A stretch of DNA of 64,000 bases from an uncultured Lachnospiraceae bacterium (GTDB lineage: Bacteria; Bacillota; Clostridia; Lachnospirales; Lachnospiraceae). The notes under the pieces are model-generated. The model was not told the origin of the DNA, did no database searches, and saw only the letters and a list, made by a program, of their open reading frames with translations. Location: the NCBI GenBank assembly GCA_947626475.1, contig CANQSK010000001.1, positions 22,071-86,070 of the forward strand, written 5' to 3'. A program made the position numbers and the translations under genes. The number at the start of each line of letters is the position of its first letter. Within the stretch, counting starts at the first letter, position 1. Of this stretch, positions 27,860 to 37,044 are shown piece by piece.

Positions 27860-29758
27860 TTACACGCCGGTAATTCCGTATTTTTTCATGCGCCGCCACA
27901 GAGTCGGCTTGCTGATGCCCAGCTCAGCGGCGGTCTTCTCACGGTTCCCGGCATATTTCACCAAAGTCCTGGCAATCTGCAGGGCGTCCTCATTTCCGCC
28001 GAACTCTGTTTTCAGAAGGCGGCTGAAGGAATCTTCACCGCCGGTTTCGCTCTCTGTCCCGGGCGGCTCCGGATACAGTTCCTCCAGAAGGGTTCGGACG
28101 GCGATCTCATCCAGGGAACGGCGTCCTGCCGTAAGGACAAGGCGGTCGCAGAAGCTCTCAATCTGGAACAGGTTGCCCTTCCACGGATACTGAAGAAGGA
28201 TCTCCCTGGCTCCCGCCGTCAGCACATGGTATCTGGAATACCGTTCGCAGCACTCCTTCATCACCTCGTCCAGCTTGGCCTGCAGATCCTCCCTCCGCTT
28301 CCGGAGCGGGGGAACCGAAAGCTCCAGGCCGGAAAGCAGATAGTAAAGATCCTCGCTGATCCTTCCGCCCCGAAGAAGCTCTGTCAGGGAAGCGGGAACG
28401 GTCACCATCACCCGCGCGTCTACCTTTCTCAGCTGGGCAATATCCATATTGTGGCAGACCTTAAAGCGTATCAGCTGATAGAGCCGGTACTGATTGGCCG
28501 CCGTCAGCTCCTGAGCGTCACGGATCAGCAGGGTTCCTCCCTGAGCCTGGACCGCCGCTCCCCGCTCGCCGAAGATCATGGTCCGCTGCTCCTCCCCGGA
28601 CAGTCCCTCGCAGGGCACATCCAGAAACGGCCCCGAAGACCTGGCACCCGCGTTATGGATGCTCTCCGCCAGCATGCGCTTCTCCGTTCCGGATTCTCCC
28701 CACAGCACCACCGGCTGCTCCGAGAGGGCGTACAGCTTGGCCAGGCGGACGCATTCCTTCATGATCTTTGAGTTCTGGAGGATATCGTCAAAATGGACCA
28801 GGGGCGGAAGTCCGCGGCTTACCCGCTGCCTCTCCTCCGCCGACAGCGCAGGCTTTTTGCGCACCTTGTGGCCTGTGATGATGGCCCCGTCCGTCTTGCC
28901 GTCATAGACCACAGGAGCCATGACGATGAAGATCTGCTCCCCGGCTCCATCCAGGAAGGTGGAAAATTCCTCGCCCTCTGTCAGGACCCGCCGCAGGTCA
29001 TCCTCGCCAAGCCGCGGCGCGATCTCCAGGACGCTTTTCCCGGACAGATTCTGCTGCTTCTGCCCCAGCATGTCTTCCATCAGAGTATTGACGCCGGTGA
29101 TGATCCCCTCCGAGTCCAGACGCATCACTCCGTTGTAAGAATAGTCGAAAAGGGTTTCCATCTGGGCCGCCGACTTCTTCTCCGAGTTCATGGCGAAATC
29201 CATCCGCTCCGCTATGGAGAAGGCCTGGCGGAGGGATTCCTCCGTTATGGACAGAAACAGGGAGGGCAGGCCCGCCTCCGCCGCCATGGAGATGGCCGTG
29301 TCGCCGCCGATGATCAGATCCACGCCGTCCCGGATCGCCTGGCCGATCACATGCTTAAGCTCCGACTCCTGCCGTGCGAAATAGGTGTGAAGCTCAATGC
29401 CGTAGAGCTCGTCGAAATGGGACATGTCGCAGAACATGTTCTTAAAGCCGGTGACTCCTATGACAGGCTTCTCTCTCTTCAGGATCTGCCTGGCTCTGGT
29501 CACCAGAAGGCCCATTTCCTGAGCGGTCATGGCGATATCCACTACGGGAACGTCCGTGTACTGTTTGATCATGACGGCCTGCAGGCCTCTGGCAATGATG
29601 ATAGAGGCGCCGCCGGCAATCGCCTGACGGGCCTCTACAACCGCGGATTCCGTGCCTACCACACGCATCTCGTCAATCTTATATTTTTTCTCCTGCAAAA
29701 TATTGTGGGCCTGATAAAGCATGTCCTCACGGGGGATCAGAAGAACGATCTTTCCCAT
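27860..29758 (-). CDS. PrpR-N/PAS/AAA/Fis-type regulator with degenerate AAA motifs
   Basis: PrpR-N like N-terminus, PAS, GESGTEKRMLAESIHNAG Walker A, no GAFTGA, C-terminal TAAELGISKPTLWRRMKKYGI. Confidence 0.88.
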   Translation of the reverse strand: MGKIVLLIPREDMLYQAHNILQEKKYKIDEMRVVGTESAVVEARQAIAGGASIIIARGLQAVMIKQYTDVPVVDIAMTAQEMGLLVTRARQILKREKPVIGVTGFKNMFCDMSHFDELYGIELHTYFARQESELKHVIGQAIRDGVDLIIGGDTAISMAAEAGLPSLFLSITEESLRQAFSIAERMDFAMNSEKKSAAQMETLFDYSYNGVMRLDSEGIITGVNTLMEDMLGQKQQNLSGKSVLEIAPRLGEDDLRRVLTEGEEFSTFLDGAGEQIFIVMAPVVYDGKTDGAIITGHKVRKKPALSAEERQRVSRGLPPLVHFDDILQNSKIMKECVRLAKLYALSEQPVVLWGESGTEKRMLAESIHNAGARSSGPFLDVPCEGLSGEEQRTMIFGERGAAVQAQGGTLLIRDAQELTAANQYRLYQLIRFKVCHNMDIAQLRKVDARVMVTVPASLTELLRGGRISEDLYYLLSGLELSVPPLRKRREDLQAKLDEVMKECCERYSRYHVLTAGAREILLQYPWKGNLFQIESFCDRLVLTAGRRSLDEIAVRTLLEELYPEPPGTESETGGEDSFSRLLKTEFGGNEDALQIARTLVKYAGNREKTAAELGISKPTLWRRMKKYGITGV

Positions 29759-29789
29759 GGAAACTCCTTTCCGGGCATCCGCGCGGGTT

Positions 29790-29848
29790 CTCAGCTCCGG
29801 CGGCTCCCAAACAACCGCGCGGACCCTCAGCTCCGGCGGCTCCCAAAC
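29790..29848. repeat. Tandem ~36-bp duplication covering 3' end of pepT
   Basis: CTCAGCTCCGGCGGCTCCCAAAC at 29790-29812 and 29826-29848. Confidence 0.9.
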
Positions 29849-31113
29849 TTCTCCGCGATCCTCAGAAGTATCTCCACGATCTTTTCCATGGACTGGATGC
29901 AGACGAACTCATATCTTCCGTGGAAGTTGTGTCCGCCGGTACACAGGTTGGGACAGGGAAGCCCCATATAGGAAAGGCGCGCCCCGTCAGTGCCTCCACG
30001 GACCGGACTGACGATGGGCGTTACGCCGCATTCCTCCATGGATTCCTTTGCAAGGTCGATCAGATACATGTGGGGAAGTATTTTTTCCTTCATGTTGAAA
30101 TAGCTGTCCCTGAGGACCAGATCTACGGTGCCTTCCCCGTATTTCTGGTTCATATAATCAGCGACTCTCCGGATATAATCCTTTTTGGCCTGGAATTTCT
30201 CCATGCTGTGATCCCGGATGATATAGTTAAGGACCGTGGTCTCCACGTCGCCTGTAAAATGATTCAGGTGGAAGAACCCCTCATACCCTTCCGTATACAT
30301 GGGATTTTCAAAAACAGGCAGCATATTCTGAAACTCCATGCCCATGAGAATGGCATTTTTCATCTTGTTTTTGGAGCTGCCGGGATGGATTCCCCGTCCG
30401 TGGACGGTCACTCTGGCGGAAGCCGCGTTGAAATTCTCGTACTCGATCTCTCCCAGGACTCCACCGTCCACTGTATAAGCCACGTCCGCGCCGAATCCTT
30501 CCACATCGAACCGGTCTGTGCCGCAGCCCACCTCCTCATCCGGCGTAAATCCGATCTTCACCATCCCGTGGTGAATCTCCGGATGGGTCAAAAGATAGTC
30601 CGCCAGGGCCATGATCTCCGCCACGCCCGCCTTGTCGTCGGCGCCCAGAAGAGTGGTCCCGTCTGTGGTGATCAGGTCTTTCCCTACATAATCCAGAAGA
30701 TAGGGATAATCCGCCGTCTTCATGGTCAGTCCCGTCTCAGGATTCAGAAGAATGTCTCCGCCGCCGTAGTTTCTGACGATCTGAGGCTTTACGTCCGCGC
30801 CGGAGCAGTCCGGAGACGTATCCATGTGGGCGATCAGCCCGAGAACAGGCGCCGTCTCAAAGCCCGGGGACGCGGGAATGGAAGCGTACACATAGGCGTA
30901 CTCGCTCACCCTCACGCCGGAGGCGCCCATAGCCTTCAATTCCTCCGCCAGCAGATTGGCCAGCTGAAACTGTTTGTCCGTGCTGGGGATCGTGCTCTGT
31001 TCCGGCATGGACTGGGTATCCACCGCGATATAGCGCAGGAAACGCTCAAGAACCGTTGTTTTCATATTCAATGTTCCTCCTGTCTTCGTCTGGTTAACGG
31101 TTGGCCAATTCAC
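29827..31113 (-). CDS. pepT: Peptidase T
   Basis: [45 protein letters not shown]. Confidence 0.95.
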   Translation of the reverse strand: MNWPTVNQTKTGGTLNMKTTVLERFLRYIAVDTQSMPEQSTIPSTDKQFQLANLLAEELKAMGASGVRVSEYAYVYASIPASPGFETAPVLGLIAHMDTSPDCSGADVKPQIVRNYGGGDILLNPETGLTMKTADYPYLLDYVGKDLITTDGTTLLGADDKAGVAEIMALADYLLTHPEIHHGMVKIGFTPDEEVGCGTDRFDVEGFGADVAYTVDGGVLGEIEYENFNAASARVTVHGRGIHPGSSKNKMKNAILMGMEFQNMLPVFENPMYTEGYEGFFHLNHFTGDVETTVLNYIIRDHSMEKFQAKKDYIRRVADYMNQKYGEGTVDLVLRDSYFNMKEKILPHMYLIDLAKESMEECGVTPIVSPVRGGTDGARLSYMGLPCPNLCTGGHNFHGRYEFVCIQSMEKIVEILLRIAEKFGSRRS

Positions 31114-32389
31114 CGGTAATATCTTCCCAGGTGATTCCCCTGTCCGCCATCAGCACCATCATATGATACAGAAAATCGGAGATCTCGTACTTGACTTCCT
31201 CCGGATCGGGATTTTTGGCCGCGATGACGATCTCCGTGGCCTCCTCTCCCAGCTTCTTGAGGATCTTGTCGATCCCCTTGTCAAAAAGATAGTTGGTGTA
31301 GGAGCCCTCCTTGGGATGCTCCTTTCTGTCCAGGATCACCTGAAATACATCTTCAAACACCCGCAGAGGGTTGGTGTCCCTATATTCCTTCTCCGCCAGT
31401 GTCTGAAAGAAGCAGGAACGGGCCCCGGTGTGGCAGGCGGCCCCGATCTGTTTGACCCTGGCCAGAATGGTATCGTTGTCACAGTCCAGGCTCAGGGATT
31501 TTACATACTGATAGTGCCCGGAGGTCTCCCCTTTTATCCACAGGGTCCGGCGGCTTCTGCTGAAATAAGTCATTTTCCCCGTAGCCAGGGTATTGTTAAA
31601 GGCCTCTTCGTTCATATAGGCCAGCATCAGAACCTCCTGATTTTGATAGTCCTGAACGATGACCGGGATCAGGCCGTCCGGGTTCAGCTTGAAATCCTTC
31701 CATTCTACGGAGCTTTCAAAGGTTTCCACAGGCAGGCCCCGCTTCTTCAGCTCCTGCTTCAGGCTCATGCAGCTGCCCTCATAGTTTTCCGGGAACGCCA
31801 GAACGGCGCCGCAGACGGCAGGCAGCTTCAGAAACGCCTCGGCCTCTCCGGCGGAGACGGCGCTGCTCACCGCCATGACCGGCAGAGACACGCCGGAAAG
31901 GGCCGCCGCGGCTTTTTCACCCAAAAGGACATCCAGAATCACCCGGGAAGCTCCCAGCTGAGCGTATTCCTCCGTCTTTTTCAGGTACCGGGCCCCGGGA
32001 AGATACGCGTAGATCTTCTCGCTTCCGAAACGGCTGGACGCCTCCTTCATCAGATCCACATTCTCGTCAACGGATACATTTAAAAATGTGGCCTTTGCCC
32101 CTGTATAAAGGTATTTCTTCACATCCTCCAGCCGCTTCACCCGTCCGCCGGCGATCACAGGGATATCCACTGCCCTCACCACTTCACGGATCAGGCCGAT
32201 GGCGCGCTCATGATCCAGGTCTGTCTCGGACAGGTCGCAGATCATCAGCTCGTCGGCGCCGTTGTCGCTGTAATAACGGCTCAAAGTCAGAATATCATCG
32301 CTGTAATACTCCCTGCTCTCCTCCATGTCCATGATAATGGCCCTGCCCTCTCTGCATCCGAAGACGGGGATCAGTTTCTTTCGTTCCAT
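31094..32389 (-). CDS. hisI: HisF-like domain fused to bifunctional HisIE
   Basis: N-term TIM-barrel like domain; middle [27 protein letters not shown]...[24 protein letters not shown]-term [13 protein letters not shown]. Confidence 0.93.
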   Translation of the reverse strand: MERKKLIPVFGCREGRAIIMDMEESREYYSDDILTLSRYYSDNGADELMICDLSETDLDHERAIGLIREVVRAVDIPVIAGGRVKRLEDVKKYLYTGAKATFLNVSVDENVDLMKEASSRFGSEKIYAYLPGARYLKKTEEYAQLGASRVILDVLLGEKAAAALSGVSLPVMAVSSAVSAGEAEAFLKLPAVCGAVLAFPENYEGSCMSLKQELKKRGLPVETFESSVEWKDFKLNPDGLIPVIVQDYQNQEVLMLAYMNEEAFNNTLATGKMTYFSRSRRTLWIKGETSGHYQYVKSLSLDCDNDTILARVKQIGAACHTGARSCFFQTLAEKEYRDTNPLRVFEDVFQVILDRKEHPKEGSYTNYLFDKGIDKILKKLGEEATEIVIAAKNPDPEEVKYEISDFLYHMMVLMADRGITWEDITGELANR

Positions 32390-32408
32390 AACCGATTACT
32401 CCTCACAA

Positions 32409-32464
32409 ACTATATTAACCTTCAAATCCGATTGCTTCTCACTGACTATATTAACCTTCAAATC
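32409..32464. repeat. Tandem 36-bp duplication at hisA 3' end / hisIE leader
   Basis: ACTATATTAACCTTCAAATC at 32409-32428 and 32445-32464. Confidence 0.9.
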
Positions 32465-33170
32465 TCCGGACGGCCTCCTCAAGCGCCACACGGTTCTCAT
32501 ACAGCGCCTTTCCTATGATTGCGCCCCGGATTCCCCGGTCGTACAGATTCTGCAGATCCTCCATGGAGGACACTCCCCCGGAGGCAATCACATCCAGTCC
32601 TGTCTCGTCGGTCAGCTTTTTCGTGGCATCCACGTTTGGCCCGGACAGCATACCATCTCTGGCAATATCCGTATAAACAATATGTCTGACGCCGTAATCC
32701 TTCATCCTCAGGCAAAGGTCTGAGGCAGTCATGGTGCTGACCTTCTCCCAGCCCTCGACGGCCACAAAGCCGTCCCTGGCGTCCACACCGGCCACAATGC
32801 GCTCAGGACCGAATTCCTCCGCCAGCTCCCGGATAAATTCCGGCCGTTCCACCGCCTTGGTGCCGATGATCACCCGGCTCACGCCCAGCTCCAGCATGTC
32901 CTTCACCGTCTGCCTGGTCCGGATTCCTCCGCCCAGCTGCACGGGAATATCCACCGCCTCCACGACGGCCTGAATGACCGGCCGGTTTACCGACTCGCCC
33001 GCCAGAGCCCCGTCCAGATCCACCACATGCAGAAAGGTCGCGCCCTGGGAACGCCACAGCCGGGCCATGGCGGCAGGCGTGTCTGAGTAAATCTTCACAT
33101 TGTCGAACAGTCCCTGAGTCAGGCGGACGCATTTGCCGCCCTTAATATCAATCGCGGGATACAGCTGCAT
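32451..33170 (-). CDS. hisA: HisA
   Basis: MQLYPAIDIKGGKCVRLTQG. Confidence 0.96.
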   Translation of the reverse strand: MQLYPAIDIKGGKCVRLTQGLFDNVKIYSDTPAAMARLWRSQGATFLHVVDLDGALAGESVNRPVIQAVVEAVDIPVQLGGGIRTRQTVKDMLELGVSRVIIGTKAVERPEFIRELAEEFGPERIVAGVDARDGFVAVEGWEKVSTMTASDLCLRMKDYGVRHIVYTDIARDGMLSGPNVDATKKLTDETGLDVIASGGVSSMEDLQNLYDRGIRGAIIGKALYENRVALEEAVRRFEG

Positions 33171-33256
33171 AATATCTGTCTCTCCTTAATTTTATCTTTC
33201 ATATGTCATAGTTCCTGATACTCATCGGCAGCCCTGTCGCCCTGGTATTGCCTGCG

Positions 33257-33811
33257 TCAGTCTCTGTCCACAGTCAGGTCCACCGTCTGGTAGCGGATTA
33301 TTTTCGCCAGGTCAGCCGGGCTCACCTCCACCTGAAAACCGACCTTCCCGGCGCTGAAATAAAACCGGTCAAGGTCCTTTACCGTCTCATGAATGGTGGT
33401 TTTGAAAAATTTCTTCATGCCGATGGGGGAACATCCGCCGTGGATATATCCCGTGAGAGGCAGAAGCTCTTTGGCTTTGATCATCTCAATAGACTTCTCC
33501 CCCACGGCTTTAGCCGCCTTCTTAAGATCCAGTTCCTCCGCCACGGGAATGACAAACACGTAGTTCCGGCGGCTTTTTCCCACGGTCACCAGGGTTTTGA
33601 ACACCCGGCTTACGTCCTCCCCCAGGGCTTCGGCGATCTCAGCGCCGCTGGTGGACGCGGGCAGGTCGTAGGTATGGCTTTTATACGGAATCTTCTTCTG
33701 CTCCAGAAGACGCATGACATTGGTTTTCTCATCCATACAGTCTGTTGCCTTTTCTTTCATTATAATAACAGGCGCTTCCACCTTTTTATGAAAGCGCCTA
33801 CAGTATAACAC
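33257..33811 (-). CDS. ybaK: YbaK/EbsC-type aminoacyl-tRNA deacylase
   Basis: KTNVMRLLEQKKIPYKSHTYD, VGKSRRNYVFVIPVAEELDLKKAAKAVGEKSIEMI. Confidence 0.93.
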   Translation of the reverse strand: MLYCRRFHKKVEAPVIIMKEKATDCMDEKTNVMRLLEQKKIPYKSHTYDLPASTSGAEIAEALGEDVSRVFKTLVTVGKSRRNYVFVIPVAEELDLKKAAKAVGEKSIEMIKAKELLPLTGYIHGGCSPIGMKKFFKTTIHETVKDLDRFYFSAGKVGFQVEVSPADLAKIIRYQTVDLTVDRD

Positions 33812-33872
33812 AGGTTTCCATGATTTGGGAATAGCTTCCGCGGAAAAATTTCCCGCGTTCCGCAGCAGGCAG

Positions 33873-35066
33873 TCAGACCAGATATTTCCGGATGAAATAC
33901 GCCGGCGTTCCGCTCCATGCGTGGCAGAAGCTGTTGATCAGACGGTCGCCGTAGGGGGAGGCAAACCGGTCTGACCGGTCGTAGACCTCGTAAAACGTAT
34001 CCGCGCCTTCCCGGGCCATGCCGCCCCAGTAGGAGCGGATCGTATCCGCCGCAATGCCGGTCAGGCCATTCTCCATGAGGGCTTCCACAAAATAGTGGTA
34101 CATGTAGGGAGTCGCCATCTTAACCGGCGGATCCTCCTGTATGAGGCGTTTGAGCAGTTTGCAGTTCTTCTCCCGGTCGAAAACCTCAGCCAGGACGAAC
34201 CATACCTGGGAAGCCCAGGAAAACTGCCGTCTTTTGCCGCTTACAAAGAGTCCGGTCTCCGCATCCCACAGACAGGACAGGGCTTCCTCCGTGACCAGAT
34301 CCGCCTGACGTCCGTAATATTCCGCCTTCTGACTGTCCTTCAGCCACAGGGCCATCTGCCGCGCCTGCTTCAGGGCGTAGATCAGGATCGCCTGGGCACC
34401 GGCCTGCTTGTTCAGTCCTTCGCCCCAGTCAAGAAAACACCACCAGGTTTCCCTGTCCCGCACCACGCCCCGTTCGTCCAGCTCAGCCAGGGACAGCTCA
34501 ATCTGCCGTTCCGCCGTGGGGAACAGCTCCCGCAGCGTCTCCATATCCTCTGTCTCCTTGCCTCTGACGATCAGCTTATATTTGGGGGAGGTGTCGATCA
34601 CGCTGATTTCCAGGTAGCGGAAGGCGTACCGGCGGGGCAGCCGCACCTCAGCCGGGAGCACGTCTATATGGAGATATTCCTCCTGGAGCCAGCTGCGGCT
34701 GATATCGCCGTGATAACCGGCGAAATCCCTTCCCATTTCATAGGGGATCTCTCTCAGCCTGATCCGCAGATAGGCGGGCGAGTCCTGGGGACTTCCCACT
34801 GATTCCAGGCGCAGGGCGATATATCCCATATGATGACCGCCGAAATCCAGGCACACGGACTCTCCCCTTACGAGGGCCCGCCGGGAAAGATCGTCTGCCT
34901 CTCCCGCCGGCTCCGCCGCAAAATCATCCCCCTGCTTACAGATCCGAACCAGGCGGACTGGACTGACGCGTCTTTCGGAAAGCTTCGGCTTTAGGGCCTC
35001 AGCCTTCTCTAAAAAAACAGGATTTACGGTCATCTTAAAATCGGGAATGCTGTTGATAATGTCCAT
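33873..35066 (-). pseudogene. Alpha-L-rhamnosidase-like (GH78) protein with probable internal in-frame deletion
   Basis: N- and C-terminal parts resemble Lachnospiraceae sugar hydrolases (HMGYIALRLES; CFLDWGEGLNKQAGAQAILIYALKQ) but the expected central catalytic segment is absent at YKLIVRGKETEDMETL. Confidence 0.6.
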
Positions 35067-35081
35067 ATGCGTCTCCTCCCA

Positions 35082-36158
35082 TTACGGCGTGGGAATCAGG
35101 ACCGACAGCCGGAACCACCCGTCCCCGGCGTCTGTCTGCATGGAACCGCCGTGCCGGTCCGTGATCATCTTCATGCTTTTGATCCCATATCCGTGAAAAT
35201 TCTTGTCTTCTTTTGACGTCTCAGCCGGAAGCCCGTTCCGAAAACGGATCTCTCCCTCATATCGGTTTTCCACACGAATGCGGAGAAAGCCCTTGTGCTG
35301 TCCGATGGAGACCGACACCAGCCTCTCCCCATCGGAGACGCCGCTTTTCAGATAGGTGATCTGGTGCTTCAGGTCATGATATTTGCGGTTGACCAGATCG
35401 ATGCTCTCCTCTGTGACCCGGTAATTCTCATACTGCTGCTCCACCACATGCTGAAGGCTGTCGATCTCCTTCTGCCGCAGGGCTTCCTGAATGACCATCC
35501 GGTAGCTGAACAGGATCGCCAGACCTCCAAGGTCGGTCAGGGTGTGGATGGTAAAGATCTCCTCCGTCAGCTGGCCGCTGAAGGGGGTGTTTTTCAGCAC
35601 GTAGCTGATGTTGCTTAGTGCAAAAGCGATCACCGTAACGGAAAAGACAGGCAGAAGGTGTCTTTTGGTGATCACAAGAGATTCGTTGGATTCCTGAAAA
35701 CGGCGCTCCAGCTTATACAGGATCCCGAAAACGCTGCCGTGGCAGACAACCAGAAAAAGCAGGTTGGTCCACAGTCTAAGCGGGATCCCCAGCTCCGTAA
35801 GGCCGTAATAAAAGAGCTGCCATTCCAGGGACGCGGCAAACTCTCCCATGATAAAGGCCTGGGCCGTGAAATAAACTGTATTCAGAATGGGTATGGAACA
35901 GGAACTGAAGATCATAAGAAAGATCAGGCCCACATCTACCAGCATGCAGGAGATGAACCATGCCTGCGGCACCAGATTGGTCAAAGTCATAAAGACCCCC
36001 ATAAAAGCCCAGAGTCCGAAGAAGACAAACAGTCGGCGTCTGAACGGCTCCTTATGCCGGTTCAGCCAGACGTAAAGAAAAGCGCTTAACCCGTAAGCAA
36101 GCGCATAGTAAATCCCAGGCGTATTCGTCAGATCTCCATTCGATCTATACATGAGCAA
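35082..36158 (-). pseudogene. AgrC/GHKL-type sensor kinase with probable internal deletion removing ATPase N-box
   Basis: TM N-terminus, KYHDLKHQITYL H-box, then directly SDGERLVSVSIGQHKGFLRIRVENRYEGEIRF...FHGYGIKSMKMI; no NALDNAIE-type N-box. Confidence 0.6.
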
Positions 36159-36184
36159 GTACTCCTCTCATACGTTACGCTCGG

Positions 36185-36997
36185 TTATCCGTTGATAAAC
36201 TGGTTCAAGGCGTCCATAAACTCCTTTTTGTGAGTGTGGCCACCGTTATCATATCCTTTCCCACCTGGACGTCATAACCGGAAACACCGTCCACAAAAGC
36301 CAGATTTACCAGATAGCCCTTGTTGCACCGAAAGAAGCCCTCTCCCCTCAGTTCTTCCACCACATCCCGGATGGCGCCCTTGGCCGTGAAATCGCCGTCT
36401 GTCATATGGAACGTCAGGTCGTGATCCCGCACTTCCACGAAGCGGATGTTCTGCACCTCCAGCTGCCGCTGTTCCGTCTGTGGAAGCCAGCAGCTGATCG
36501 GTGTACATGGAGGCGGGAATCTCGCCCACCATGTAAACAGCGGGCTGCTCCCAGGTCGCTTCAAAGGATGGAACCAGACCGGCGCCGGGGAAGAAGGTGG
36601 TCCTCGTGTAGGCAAAGGCCTCGTCGCTGGCGTACAGCCCGATCATATCCTGGTTCAGCTGAAATCCTCTGGATCCCAGCGCTCCCATAATATCCGCGTT
36701 TTCCTGCCCGTCCGCAGCTGCCGCGGTGGAACCGATCATGCCGCCCCGGGCCGGGAACAGGGAGTTATGGCCCCAGACCGTCACCGGCTCGGACGCCGGA
36801 TCCATGGGAAGGGCCTGGTTCTCATTTTTTAAAAGCACAGTGCCCTCTCCGCTGATCTGAGTCGCCAGATCGATCTTGGCGGCAACCAGGTCGGAAAGGC
36901 TGCTGAACTCGGATTTATAATAATAGGTGTCCTGGGCGGCATCCCCCGTCTCTACCAGCCTCATGCTACTTGTGATTTTATCATTTCGGGGAACCAA
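36185..36997 (-). pseudogene. Chimeric remnant: GH3 beta-glucosidase-like fragment joined to LytTR DNA-binding domain fragment, frameshifted
   Basis: 36997-~36475 frame reads GH3-like ISGEGTVLLKNENQALPMD...; ~36490-36205 in another frame reads QNIRFVEVRDHDLTFHMTDGDFTAKGAIRDVVEELRGEGFFRCNKGYLVNLAFV (LytTR); last KKEFMDALNQFING* is in a third frame after an A5 run. Confidence 0.8.
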
Positions 36998-37044
36998 TGA
37001 TCATTGTCCCCCCATATTCTTACACAGCATCCCGATCCGGCCGG

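Noticed and set aside
29790-32464. 36-bp repeats as a CRISPR array
   Set aside because: Only two tandem copies at each site, no spacers, no cas genes, and the repeats differ between sites.
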